Shown here piece after piece: positions 32,692 through 43,817 of a DNA stretch of 64,000 bases (the stretch's first letter is position 1; each line of letters begins with the position of its first letter). The notes under the pieces are model-generated. The model did no database searches, was not told the DNA's origin, and worked only from the letters and a program-made list of their open reading frames with translations. The stretch covers positions 12,409,484 through 12,473,483 of the forward strand of contig CM076951.1 in NCBI GenBank assembly GCA_039566865.1, in the 5' to 3' direction. This stretch comes from Aurelia coerulea (Eukaryota > Cnidaria > Scyphozoa > Semaeostomeae > Ulmaridae). The position numbers and the translations under genes are program-made.

Positions 32692-34520
32692 AGTAAAAGA
32701 GCAATTTTTCGAACCCACATCGCTTTTTATGTAAAAATCGAGAATTGCAAGCCAGACACCTTTACACTTTGTGAAAATATGGTATGAGCTAAAAATAAGT
32801 GCTCTTCACAGTGATGTTCCTTATAAGATGGAGCATCTTTTGTCGTATAGCGACAGCAAACTTCTAAGAAGGGGAGAATAATATATAAGAAAGTAAAAGA
32901 GCAATTTTTCGAACCCACATCGCTTTTTATGTAAAAATGGAGAATTGCAAGCCAGACTCTTTTACACTTTGTGAAAATATGGTATGAGCTAAAAATAAGT
33001 GCTCTTCATAGTGATGTTCCTTATAAGATGGAGCATCTTTTGTCGTATAGTGACAGCAAACTTCTAAGAAGGGGAGAATAATATATAAAAAAGTAAAAGA
33101 GCAATTTTTCGAACCCACATCGCTTTTTATGTAAAAATCGAGAATTGCAAGCCACTCTTTTACACTTTGTGAAAATATGGTATGAGCTAAAAATAAGTGC
33201 TCTTCACAGTGATGTTCCTTATAAGATGGAGCATCTTTTGTTGTATAGTGACAGGAAACGTTTAGGAAGGGAACAATAATATATTGGAAACTAAACGAAC
33301 AACTATTGGAAGCGACATCGCTTTTTATGTAAAAATCGAGAATTGCAACGAACACTCTTTGAGACTTTGTGAGAATATGGTATGAGCTAAAAATAAGTGC
33401 TCTTGACAGTGATGTTCCTTATAAGATGGAGCATCTTTTGTCGTATAGTGACAGCAAACTTCTAAGAAGGGGAGAATAATATATAAGAAAGTAAAAGAGC
33501 AATTTTTCGAACCCACATCGCTTTTTATGTAAAAATCGAGAATTGCAAGCCAGACTCTTTTACACTTTGTGAAAATATGGTATGAGCTAAAATAAGTGCT
33601 CTTCACCCTGATGTTCCTTATAACATGGAGCATCTTTTGTCGTATAGTGACAGCAAACTTCTAAGAAGGGGAGAATAATATATCAGAAAGTAAAAGAGCA
33701 ATTTTTCGAACCCACATTGCTTTTTATGTAAAAATCGAGAATTGCAAGCCAGACTCTTTTACACTTTGTGAAAATATGGTATGAGCTAAAATAAGTGCTC
33801 TTCACAGTGATGTTCCTTATAACATGGAGCATCTTTTGTTGTATAGTGACAGGAAACGTTTAGGAAGGGAACAATAATATATTGGAAATTAAACGAACAA
33901 CTATTGGAAGCGACATCGCTTTTTATGTAAAAATCGAGAATTGCAACGAACACTCTTTGTGAGAATATGGTATGAGCTAAAAATAAGTGCTCTTCACAGT
34001 GATGTTCCTTATAAGATGGAGCATCTTTTGTAGTATAGTGACAGCAAACTTCTAAGAAAGGGAGAATAATATATCAGAAAGTAAAAGAGCAATTTTTCGA
34101 ACCCACATCGCTTTTTATGTAAAAATCGAGAATTGCAAGCCAGACTCTTTTACACTTTGTGAAAATATGGTATGAGCTAAAAATAAGTGCTCTTCACAGT
34201 GATGTTCCTTATAAGATGGAGCATCTTTTGTCGTATAGTGACAGCAAACTTCTAAGAAGGGGAGAATAATATATCAGAAAGTAAAAGAGCAATTTTTCGA
34301 ACCCACATTGCTTTTTATGTAAAAATCGAGAATTGCAAGCCAGACTCTTTTACACTTTGTGAAAATATGGTATGAGCTAAAATAAGTGCTCTTCACAGTG
34401 ATGTTCCTTATAACATGGAGCATCTTTTGTCGTACAGTGACAGCAAACTTCTAAGAAGGGGAGAATAATATATAAGAAAGTAAAAGAGCAATTTTTCGAA
34501 CCCACATTGCTTTTTACGTA
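32692..34520. repeat. 200-bp satellite, right block (about 9-10 units)
   Basis: Continues the array at the same period. Two units (ending near 33311 and 33909) are a distinct variant with GACAGGAAACGTTTAGGAAGG and AACTATTGGAAGCGACATCGC. They lie 598 bp apart, i.e. three units, which suggests a trimer higher-order repeat. The array stops inside a unit at about 34520. Confidence 0.95.
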
Positions 34521-34537
34521 CTTAATAAAATGCGGAA

Positions 34538-34645
34538 CCATCCAAAACGACCCAAAACCAGCCATAACGACTCAAAACCAGCCAAAACGACCCAAAAACC
34601 AGCCAAAACGACCCAAAAACCAGCCAAAACGACCCAAAACCACAT
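34538..34645. repeat. GACCCAAAAACCAGCCAAAAC minisatellite
   Basis: About five units of 20-21 bp. An inverted pair of units lies at 35343-35385 (GGTCGTTTTGGCTGG), so it also forms the arm of a larger inverted repeat. A copy lies at 38656-38735 in the duplicated segment. Confidence 0.85.
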
Positions 34646-34725
34646 CATATCCACCCACAACCAACCAAAATTTCTAAGATTTAGCATCAGGTCCAAAACC
34701 ATCCAAAGTTTCTATTATCTAACAT

Positions 34726-35071
34726 CAGATCACAGGAAGCCCACATTACAGTTATTTCAAAAAATGTTTCAAAAACATCTTATTCAAGAGAATATACCTT
34801 CCCTTTCATCACTATAGTGTATGTTGTTTTCTCATTCCTTTCCAATTTGTTATTTGTGAAATAAATACAGCACTTTTTGAGAGAGCACAAGGAAACAAGG
34901 GAGGTGCTCTCTCAAAAAGTGCTGTATTTATTTCACAGATAACAAATTGGAAAAGCCTAAGAAAACAACAAACGCTATTGTGATGAAAGGGAAGGTATTT
35001 TCTTTTGAATAAGATATTTTTGAAACATTTTTTGAATTAACTGTAATGTGGGCCTCCTGTGATGAGATCAG
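34726..35071. repeat. 346-bp near-perfect palindrome
   Basis: Arms of about 170 bp (GATCACAGGAAGCCCACATTACAG... and its mirror ending ...CTCCTGTGATGAGATC), with the centre near 34901 where AGCACAAGGAAACAAGGGAGG separates the arms. It would form a long hairpin. It is absent from the second copy of the duplication. Confidence 0.85.
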
Positions 35072-35405
35072 TTATTTAGGGGCAAAAAAACCCCTGAAAT
35101 TCAAATCACTTGCTAAGTAACTTTGGGAAATACCCTTCTTTCCCATGTAAAAATAGATTTAAATTGAATGAACCATTGCTTTATTGCACCAATGCACCTA
35201 ATTCCCAAAGGAAATAATTGTCTTGCTAATTAGAACAGGCATGTCTACTAATAGCATAAAATCTGCAAAGAAATTCTTACGTAATACCGTTCAATAGGTT
35301 TCTGTGGGGATGCAATGCAAATCAATAGGTTCTCGAACATTGGCCGGTTTTGGGTCGTTTTGGCTGGTTTTGGGTCGTGTTGGCCGACATAAACTGCAAT
35401 ACCGC

Positions 35406-35528
35406 ACCAAAACTCAAGGTTTGCATACTTTTCAATTGCTATTTCAACTGGATCAATGATACCTTCCGTTGAACGAACATTGTCTAAATTCTCTGCTATA
35501 TCAAGGGTTTCTGTTACAGTTACAAAAT
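35406..35528 (-). pseudogene. LINE ORF2 fragment, endonuclease/RT linker (part 2), copy 1
   Basis: Minus-strand reading VTETLDIAENLDNVRS...EIAIEKYANLE continues the LINE sequence at 36584-36913 across the 1,055-bp element inserted in it. This part is typical of the region between endonuclease and RT fingers in CR1-type LINEs. Confidence 0.65.
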
Positions 35529-36583
35529 CGACGTTACTAAAACACGGAACAAGAGGAACAAGGCAGTAACAAGCGGAACGAGTGCGGAACAAGCCAGTAA
35601 CAAGCGGAACATTTCAGTAACAAGCGGAACAAGCGAGGAACAACCCAGTAACAAGCGGAACAGCAAGGAACATCTGTCTCTATCCCAAGGGGAGTTCGAA
35701 ATATGTTGAAATGAAAGAGTATCGCGCGGTATTAGATAATAAGCCATAACAAATTTTATTTATTTCATTTGTTTCCTGTATAAAACTATTGAAAACTTCA
35801 AACAGCTTTGCTTCGAGATGCGGGGGGGGGGGCACTCGACTTAAATTTGTACGGTGGTGTGCCCACGAAATTTTTTTTACCCTGCTCCAGAATTTTTCGC
35901 TCAAAATGATAACCTGTTCTAGAAAAAATTGGTGAAAAGCATACTCAAAAAACATGAAATTTGACCAAAAAACGACCCGATCTAGCAGAATTTTCCCCTT
36001 TGACATATTTTTGCCAACCTGCTCTAGAAAAAGTGCCTCATTTTGATACCCTGTGCTAGAAAAAATTGGTGAAAGTGATACTCTTAAAAACGGTCCATCC
36101 CCGTTGGTCAAATATACTAAGTACCCCCCCCCACCTCCCACCCGGGTTCGAAATATTCAAGTGCACAAAAAGATTAATGGAAAAGAAAGCCGAAAAGAAA
36201 AAAAAGAATGGCGAGAAAGTTGCGGCAACAATAAGGTGCAGAAGATAGAAGAGACACACACACAGCTTTGCTTCCTTATTCATGTTCCCTTGCAACGACT
36301 CTGGACTCCTTTGGGACATGCGGCGCCTTTTTTGTGCTCTTTACCCTACAATCTTCTTGACTTATTATGGCTTATTATTTAATGCCACGGGCTACTCTTT
36401 CATTTCAACATATTTCAAACTCCCCTTGGGATAGAGACATGTTCCTTGCTGTTCCGCTTGTTACTGGGTTGTTCCTCGCTGGTTCCACTTGTTACTGACC
36501 TGTTCCGCTTGTTACTGGCTTGTTCCGCACTAGTTCCGCTTGTTACTGCCTTGTTCCGCTTGTTCCGTGTTTTAGTAACGTCG
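35529..36583. mobile_element. 1,055-bp element with 10-bp duplication, copy 2 (in LINE)
   Basis: Same termini as 31618-32691. The target duplication is GTTACAAAAT at 35519-35528 and 36584-36593. The insertion splits a LINE reading frame. The central G-run-bounded module is at 35821-36134. Confidence 0.9.
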
Positions 36584-36913
36584 GTTACAAAATAATTGTT
36601 AAATATTTCTTCAACCTGATGATCGTCAGAGATAACCTCATCATTGTCTACTAAGACTATCTTATTTTGAGACTTTATTTTGTCGGAGAATAGTGGTTTG
36701 ACCTTTTTCCAAAAGTTTTTATTGTCAGTGATTAGTGTGACGTCCAAATTATTGTAGTATCTCATTTTCTCTGTGCTGAAAAGCTTTACGCAAATGTTAT
36801 GCTGTCGACGAAAATTATTCCAGTTTTCAGCAATTCTGTTTTAGTTATATTTGTTCCGCAATCTAGTTCGTAGCATGACAGCCTTCCGGAGTGCCTTAGT
36901 CATATAGGGTGCA
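36584..36913 (-). pseudogene. LINE ORF2 fragment, linker region (part 1), copy 1
   Basis: On the minus strand APYMTKALRKAVMLRTRLRNK is followed by one stop and then NFWKKVKPLFSDK, ending in FNNYFV at the inserted element. These are standard linker motifs of CR1/L2-like LINEs. Its upstream end is where the RecQ/DUF6589 transposon inserted. Confidence 0.75.
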
Positions 36914-37178
36914 GCCTGCGTGCAGACTTTACTATTGTGGAGGAGTTTTAGAGGCGAAAAGGGAAAGGTAAAGTCTGCGCATCCACTCAAGTTTTTCTGT
37001 TCCAGCGATAATTTTATCCCCCGTCCTCATTGTCTAAGGACCAATCACGTTCGACTTTTGATTTCTCGAAAGTATTGTTCTCTCTCACCTTGCATCTGAT
37101 TGGTTACAACTAGAACAATCGGTGATCTGCATTTGCGTGTTGTCCAGCCCTTTATCGTGTGTAGGCCTAAGCTTTGCG
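36914..37178. repeat. RecQ/DUF6589 transposon left terminus, duplicated copy
   Basis: Starts GCCTGCGTGCAGACTTTAC and is a copy of 40350-40615. It was created by the tandem duplication, not by a separate insertion. Confidence 0.85.
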
Positions 37179-37213
37179 TGTTACAGATCAGCGGTTGTTG
37201 TTCGAAAGCTAAA

Positions 37214-38655
37214 ATGGCGGCATTCCAAGCAGTGAAGTTTCGAGGAAATAGCAAATTCAGTTCCGAGTTCTCCGAAGAAAGATTCCAGGAAGGCTTGAGT
37301 TTCGTGAAGTGTTTCTTTGGTGTAAAGGACATTCTTCCCGAGCAAGAAATGGTTTTAAGACAGTTTTTCAAGGGATGTAATACCTATTTCAGCGCCCCAA
37401 CAGGGTTCGGAAAGTCGCTCATTTTCCAATCCATTCCAATCATCGCCGATGTTATCCTTGACCAAGCACCTGGAACATCCATCTTGCTGGTTATTTGCCC
37501 GTTGCTGTCGTTGATGAATGACCAAACTAATTTTTTAAAAGGTATTGGGACCTTAAATCCTGCTGCTGTTTACAGTGGCCAAGATGAGGAGGTATTGAAA
37601 GACATAGAGGAGGGATACAAAAACATCGTTTTCATTTCACCCGAGTCAGTCATCAATGGAGACCGATGGCGGAAAATGCTGTCTTCCGAAACGTTTCAAG
37701 CGAACTGTGTTGGAGTTGCAGTAGACGAAGCACATTGCACCTGGTATGAAAATCTACTTGTACTTCTAGTGCAGATTCAAATCTTTTTTCCATGGGTTTT
37801 TTTAATGAATGCACAGAGGAGCTGGGGGGGGGGGTCATAAAGTTAATCACAACCCTCGAAAAAGTTTTCTAAAATGCGCCCTGTTTTTAGGTTGAAGTGC
37901 CCTTATCCAACTGTTTTCTACAGTATCTGAAAAAAATAAAAATTTACCCTCAAATTCAAGACGTTATGAATGTCTATATGTTTGCTCTGTTGTGTTAGGT
38001 GAGTTAAAAAGAGAATATCCACTTTTTGAAAGATGTTATTTCAAGAACGAATTCTTTACACAAGAGCAAGAATTGAGCCTCGGTCAGGCAATGGACTTGA
38101 TATTTTTTAAATCAACTTCATTGATTTTGCAGTATGAGTTTTCAAACATTGGATTCAGTTTTTGACTCATTTAGCATATTGTAATATGCCTTGTGGCTGA
38201 ACATGTTTTTTTTTTGTTTCTCCAGGGGCTATGCTTCAATGCCAAACAGCTCCCCTTTCCGATTATATTACAAGAGGCTTGCTGAGTTACATGCATTGAT
38301 ACACTCATCTGTACAATTTGCAGTGTTTACAGCAACTGCATCAAAGACAACAAAGACAACAAAGACAAGAATATTTGAAGCATTGAATTTGACTCCAGTG
38401 AACACCTTTGTCTTGGAGAAGAGTCCACTGAAACGCAACCAATTGTATTCAGTTGAATATGTAAATAAAGATCTTCCAATAGCTGCAGTTTTCACGAGAC
38501 TTATAGATGACCTGAAAGTGAAGAGGATGGAAGCTGGTCGAACACTTATATTCACTCAGTCAAGGACACAGTGTTCCCTCATATGGAGAATGTTTAAATT
38601 AAACTTGGGCAAGCTTCTTTTTAATGATGGGACAACAAACCCAGCATCTAGAGTG
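37214..38655 (+). pseudogene. Truncated copy of the RecQ-family helicase gene
   Basis: Exon 1 is 37214-37743 and exon 2 begins at 38226. Both match 40651-42090 almost perfectly. Differences are a 6-nt loss that removes two residues after DEAHC in motif II, a 9-nt gain near the TATASK motif, and a few substitutions. At 38655 the helicase sequence ends inside exon 2 and runs into the 21-bp minisatellite of the next duplication unit. It lacks motifs V and VI and the zinc cluster. It cannot be a working helicase, though a truncated transcript with an intact promoter is possible. Confidence 0.88.
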
Positions 38656-38845
38656 GTTGACTCAAAACCAGCCAAAACGACCCAAAAACCAGCCAAAACG
38701 ACCCAAAAACCAGCCAAAACGACCCAAAACCACATCATATCCACCCACAACCAACCAAAATTTCTAAGATTTAGCATCAGGTCCAAAACCATCCAAAGTT
38801 TCTATTATCTAACATCAGATCACAGGAAGCCCACATGTTTGCATA

Positions 38846-38964
38846 CAACTCAAGGTTTGCATACTTTTCAATTGCTATTTCAACTGGATCAATGATACCT
38901 TCCGTTGAACGAACATTGTCTAAATTCTCTGCTATATCAAGGGTTTCTGTTACAGTTACAAAAT
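38846..38964 (-). pseudogene. LINE linker fragment (part 2), copy 2
   Basis: Duplicate of 35406-35528. Confidence 0.6.
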
Positions 38965-40019
38965 CGACGTTACTAAAACACGGAACAAGAGGAACAAGGC
39001 AGTAACAAGCGGAACGAGTGCGGAACAAGCCAGTAACAAGCGGAACATTTCAGTAACAAGCGGAACAAGCGAGGAACAACCCAGTAACAAGCGGAACAGC
39101 AAGGAACATCTGTCTCTATCCTAAGGGGAGTTCGAAATATGTTGAAATGAAAGAGTATCGCGCGGTATTAGATAATAAGCCATAACAAATTTTATTTATT
39201 TCATTTGTTTCCTGTATAAAACTATTGAAAACTTCAAACAGCTTTGCTTCGAGATGCGGGGGGGGGCACTCGACTTAAATTTGTACGGTGGTGTGCCCAC
39301 GAAATTTTTTTTACCCTGCTCCAGAATTTTTCGCTCAAAATGATAACCTGTTCTAGAAAAAATTGGTGAAAAGCATACTCAAAAAACATGAAATTTGACC
39401 AAAAAACGACCCGATCTAGCAGAATTTTCCCCTTTGACATATTTTTGCCAACCTGCTCTAGAAAAAGTGCCTCATTTTGATACCCTGTGCTAGAAAAAAT
39501 TGGTGAAAGTGATACTCTTAAAAACGGTCCATCCCCGTTGGTCAAATATACTAAGTACCCCCCCCCCCACCTCCCACCCGGGTTCGAAATATTCAAGTGC
39601 ACAAAAAGATTAATGGAAAAGAAAGCCGAAAAGAAAAAAAAGAATGGCGAGAAAGTTGCGGCAACAATAAGGTGCAGAAGATAGAAGAGACACACACACA
39701 GCTTTGCTTCCTTATTCATGTTCCCTTGCAACGACTCTGGACTCCTTTGGGACATGCGGCGCCTTTTTTGTGCTCTTTACCCTACAATCTTCTTGACTTA
39801 TTATGGCTTATTATTTAATGCCACGGGCTACTCTTTCATTTCAACATATTTCAAACTCCCCTTGGGATAGAGACATGTTCCTTGCTGTTCCGCTTGTTAC
39901 TGGGTTGTTCCTCGCTGGTTCCACTTGTTACTGACCTGTTCCGCTTGTTACTGGCTTGTTCCGCACTAGTTCCGCTTGTTACTGCCTTGTTCCGCTTGTT
40001 CCGTGTTTTAGTAACGTCG
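38965..40019. mobile_element. 1,055-bp element with 10-bp duplication, copy 3
   Basis: Duplicate of 35529-36583 with the same GTTACAAAAT flanks (38955-38964 and 40020-40029). It arose by the segmental duplication, so it is not independent evidence of transposition. Confidence 0.9.
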
Positions 40020-40349
40020 GTTACAAAATAATTGTTAAATATTTCTTCAACCTGATGATCGTCAGAGATAACCTCATCATTGTCTACTAAGACTATCTTA
40101 TTTTGAGACTTTATTTTGTCGGAGAATAGTGGTTTGACCTTTTTCCAAAAGTTTTTATTGTCAGTGATTAGTGTGACGTCCAAATTATTGTAGTATCTCA
40201 TTTTCTCTGTGCTGAAAAGCTTTACGCAAATGTTATGCTGTCGACGAAAATTATTCCAGTTTTCAGCAATTCTGTTTTAGTTATATTTGTTCCGCAATCT
40301 AGTTCGTAGCATGACAGCCTTCCGGAGTGCCTTAGTCATATAGGGTGCA
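40020..40349 (-). pseudogene. LINE linker fragment (part 1), copy 2
   Basis: Duplicate of 36584-36913. It is the immediate left flank of the complete RecQ/DUF6589 element. Confidence 0.7.
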
Positions 40350-40615
40350 GCCTGCGTGCAGACTTTACTATTGTGGAGGAGTTTTAGAGGCGAAAAGGGA
40401 AAGGTAAAGTCTGCGCATCCACTCAAGTTTTTCTGTTCCAGCGATAAATTTTATCCCCCGTCCTCATTGTCTAAGGACCAATCACGTTCGACTTTTGATT
40501 TCTCGAAAGTATTGTTCTCTCTCACCTTGCATCTGATTGGTTACAACTAGAACAATCGGTGATCTGCATTTGCGTGTTGTCCAGCCCTTTATCGTGTGTA
40601 GGCCTAAGCTTTGCG
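40350..40615. repeat. Left terminal inverted repeat of the RecQ/DUF6589 element
   Basis: Matches the reverse complement of 49728-49992 almost base for base, ending at GGCCTAAGCTTTGCGTGT. The helicase ATG is 35 bp further in, so this repeat must hold the promoter and 5' leader. Confidence 0.9.
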
Positions 40616-40650
40616 TGTTACAGATCAGCGGTTGTTGTTCGAAAGCTAAA

Positions 40651-43079
40651 ATGGCGGCATTCCAAGCAGTGAAGTTTCGAGGAAATAGCAAATTCAGTTC
40701 CGAGTTCTCCGAAGAAAGATTCCAGGAAGGCTTGAGTTTCGTGAAGTGTTTCTTTGGTGTAAAGGACATTCTTCCCGAGCAAGAAATGGTTTTAAGACAG
40801 TTTTTCAAGGGATGTAATACCTATTTCAGCGCCCCAACAGGGTTCGGAAAGTCGCTCATTTTCCAATCCATTCCAATCATCGCCGATGTTATCCTTGACC
40901 AAGCACCTGGAACATCCATCTTGCTGGTTATTTTCCCGTTGCTGTCGTTGCTAAATGACCAAACTAATTTTTTAAAAGGTATTGGGACCTTAAATCCTGC
41001 TGCTGCTTACAGTGGCCAAGATGAGGAGGTATTGAAAGACATAGAGGAGGGATACAAAAACATCGTTTTCATTTCACCCGAGTCAGTCATCAATGGAGAC
41101 CGATGGCGGAAAATGCTGTCTTCCGAAACGTTTCAAGCGAACTGTGTTGGAGTTGCAGTAGACGAAGCACATTGCATCAGCACCTGGTATGAAAATCTAC
41201 TTGTACTTCTAGTGCAGATTCAAATCTTTTTTCCATGGGTTTTTTTAATGAATGCACAGTGGAGCTGGGGGGGGGTCATAAAGTTAATCACAACCCTCGA
41301 AAAAGTTTTCTAAAATGCGCCCTGTTTTTAGGTTGAAGTGTCCTTATCCAACTGTTTTCTACAGTATCTGAAAAAAATAAAAATTTACCCTCAAATTCAA
41401 GACGTTATGAATGTCTACTGTATATGTTTGCTCTGTTGTGTTAGGTGAGTTAAAAAGAGAATATCCACTTTTTGAAAGATGTTATTTCAAGAACGAATTC
41501 TTTACACAAGAGCAAGAATTGAGCCTCGGTCAGGCAATGGACTTGATATTTTTTAAATCAACTTCATTGATTTTGCAGTATGAGTTTTCAAACATTGGAT
41601 TCAGTTTTTGACTCATTTAGCATATTGTAATATGCCTTGTGGCTCAACATGTTTTTTTTTTGTTTCTCCAGGGGCTATGCTTCAATGCCAAACAGCTCCC
41701 CTTTCCGATTATATTACAAGAGGCTTGCTGAGTTACATGCATTGATACACTCATCTGTACAATTTGCAGTGTTTACAGCAACTGCATCAAAGACAACAAA
41801 GACAAGAATATTTGAAGCATTGAATTTGACTCCAGTGAACACCTTTGTCTTGGAGAAGAGTCCACTGAAACGCAACCAATTGTATTCAGTTGAATATGTA
41901 AATAAAGATCTTCCAATAGCTGCAGTTTTCACGAGACTTATAGATGACCTGAAAGTGAAGAGGGTGGAAGCTGGTCGAACACTTATATTCACTCAGTCAA
42001 GGACACAGTGTTCCCTCATATGGAGAATGTTTAAATTAAACTTGGGCAAGCTTCTTTTTAATGATGGGACAACAAACCCAGCATCTAGAGTGGTTGAGAT
42101 GTACCATGCAGGCACACCAAAGGCAGTGAAAATCCACATCCAGAAAGAATTTGCCAGAAAGGAAAGTCATCTTCGATATTTAGTTTGCACATCTGCTTAT
42201 GGAATGGGGGTTGATTGTAAAGGTGTACACAGAATTGTACATTTTGGACCCCCAAATAGTTTAGAAGCATACATTCAAGAAACTGGCAGAGGAGGGAGGG
42301 ACGGTAAACTTAGTACATGCCATCTCTTGTATAATGGGTTATTGGCCAGTCGATGCAATGATGATATCAAAAGGTTTATGTACACTGAAAACTGCAGAAG
42401 ATTGATTGTTAAAGACACATTTTCAGGGGAGATCCAGGAAGGAAAATGTACATGTTGTGATGTGTGCTCTAGAAAATGTGCATGTAATAACGAAGAGTGC
42501 AAATTACTTACAAATTTTATGACATCTCATACACCAGCAATGGAAACTAACGAAAGGAGAAGAAGACAAGTTTCTGATGTCCAGAAGGAGAAACTGAGGA
42601 AAATGCTGGCTACCTATGCTGAGGAATTTCAGAAAGCCAGCACAAATTCGGATACAGTAGTTTTCCCAAATGTATGGCTTGAATTTAATGATTTTCAGAT
42701 AAACCAAGTGCTTTCTCATTGTGAATTCCTGTTTACATTCGATGATGTGCTGGACTTTGTGGAGATATGGAAGAATGTTCATGCAGAACACATACTTCTT
42801 TCTGTGAATGAGATTTTTCAAGATTTTGAAATTCAGCTTGATGCATTGCAATTCAACCAATCTGAGTCACATGATATCACGGAATTAAATTCGAGTTGGC
42901 TTGAAATAAGAGATGATTCCTTTCATCACATTGGCATTGAAGAGTCAATACTTTCATCACATGGAATTTCTTTTGAATCTGGCAGTGAAATTGAAGACAA
43001 CAGAACAGAGTACTTAAGCAGTATGATGTCATGTTCTTTAATAGAAGATATTGCAGAACATGAGATTGTAGATGAGTAA
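40651..43079 (+). CDS. RecQ-family DNA helicase, two exons
   Basis: Exon 1 is 40651-41186 (donor CTG|GTATGA). Exon 2 is 41672-43079 (acceptor TTTCTCCAG). The phase 2 junction restores Trp after DEAHCIST, giving 647 residues. SF2/RecQ motifs in order: LPEQ (41-44, motif 0), Walker A APTGFGKS (61-68), DEAH (171-174), FTATAS (213-218), TLIFTQSRTQ (282-291), VCTSAYGMGVD (350-360) and QETGRGGRDG (381-390; canonical enzymes have QEIGRAGRDG). A Cys-rich zinc-binding cluster (CTCCDVCSRKCAC) follows at about 443-455. There is no HRDC domain, and the last 180 residues are unrecognised and acidic. A 3'-5' unwinding activity at transposon ends is a plausible role. It converges with the DUF6589 gene, with 738 bp between the stops. 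Confidence 0.9.
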
Positions 43080-43817
43080 TTTTGCGAATTTAAGTTTTCA
43101 CTTTGAATTGGCCAGTGAAAGGTTTTTATCAGACCGATATACCCTGTTGCTAAAAATTGTCGTAAGAAGAAAAAGTTGTGAATTTGCAACTTTTCAAGCC
43201 TGCAACAATGATATTTTAACTAATTTGCAACTTTTAATTCCTGCAGCAAAAAAAGTTTCTGTTAAACATATGGTATTGATTTATAGTTTACCCCTTTTGC
43301 CATGTAGGGTAACAGGGTGGAAGAAGGCAATTTGGATAACTGTTTTCATACACATTACGCTATATAAGCTTTAGAGATTCAAACTAGGAAATTTGACACT
43401 GTGAAAGTTCCCATTGCAACGTTTAATACCTGCAACTTTAAAAAATTTACCCATTTGCAAAATTCAATTCCTGCAATTCCACATCCCATATTTCTGCGGG
43501 AAATTTGTGATGTTGGGATTTTTCTTCCCTCGGCAATTTCTAACAATAAGGTACTGTAGAGAGTTGCCTGAAAATATGTACGGTTTCAAAGTATACTTCA
43601 AAACCAGGTGTCTAAAACTTAATAATTTTGACAGGTGGAAGCTGTTTCTATGATAATCGACATTCAGTTTACTTTGATCTTTGTTGCAACAACTCAAAAA
43701 GAAAAATTACAGATTGAAAAAATTTTGAATTTGATGATTTTCAAAACTTACAGTACTGTAAACTTTTTTAGGTAAACCTGGTACTGTATATGGCACATAC
43801 TGTATACAGATGAAATA
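43080..43817. other. Space between the convergent helicase and DUF6589 genes
   Basis: AT-rich, with several TACTGTA palindromes (for example 43551, 43752, 43780, 43797). It presumably holds both 3' UTRs. No coding sequence was seen. Confidence 0.5.

Larger units (their letters stand above)
34569..38655. repeat. Tandem segmental duplication, copy 1
   Basis: This 4.1-kb segment is followed immediately by a second copy starting at 38656. Copy 1 includes the palindrome, a LINE fragment, a 1,055-bp element, the left terminus of the RecQ/DUF6589 transposon and the first part of its helicase gene. Copies differ by scattered substitutions and small indels only. Confidence 0.9.
38656..42094. repeat. 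Tandem segmental duplication, copy 2
   Basis: Homologous to 34569-38655, but without about 670 bp (equivalent to 34738-35408, including the palindrome). The breakpoint at about 38837 carries GTTTGCATACA, which looks copied from the sequence just beyond the break. Confidence 0.88.

Noticed and set aside
30843..34565. Many similar minus-strand ORFs of 60-140 codons
   Set aside because: They repeat once per 200-bp satellite unit, shift frame between units and have no family signature.
37045..37371. Minus-strand ORF opposite the helicase start (also at 40482-40808)
   Set aside because: Antisense shadow of the helicase exon and terminal repeat.
40537..40650. Upstream in-frame extension shared by the helicase and DUF6589 frames
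   Set aside because: The identical first ~27 codons of both frames come from the inverted terminal repeat. The conserved starts are the downstream Met codons at 40651 and 49715.
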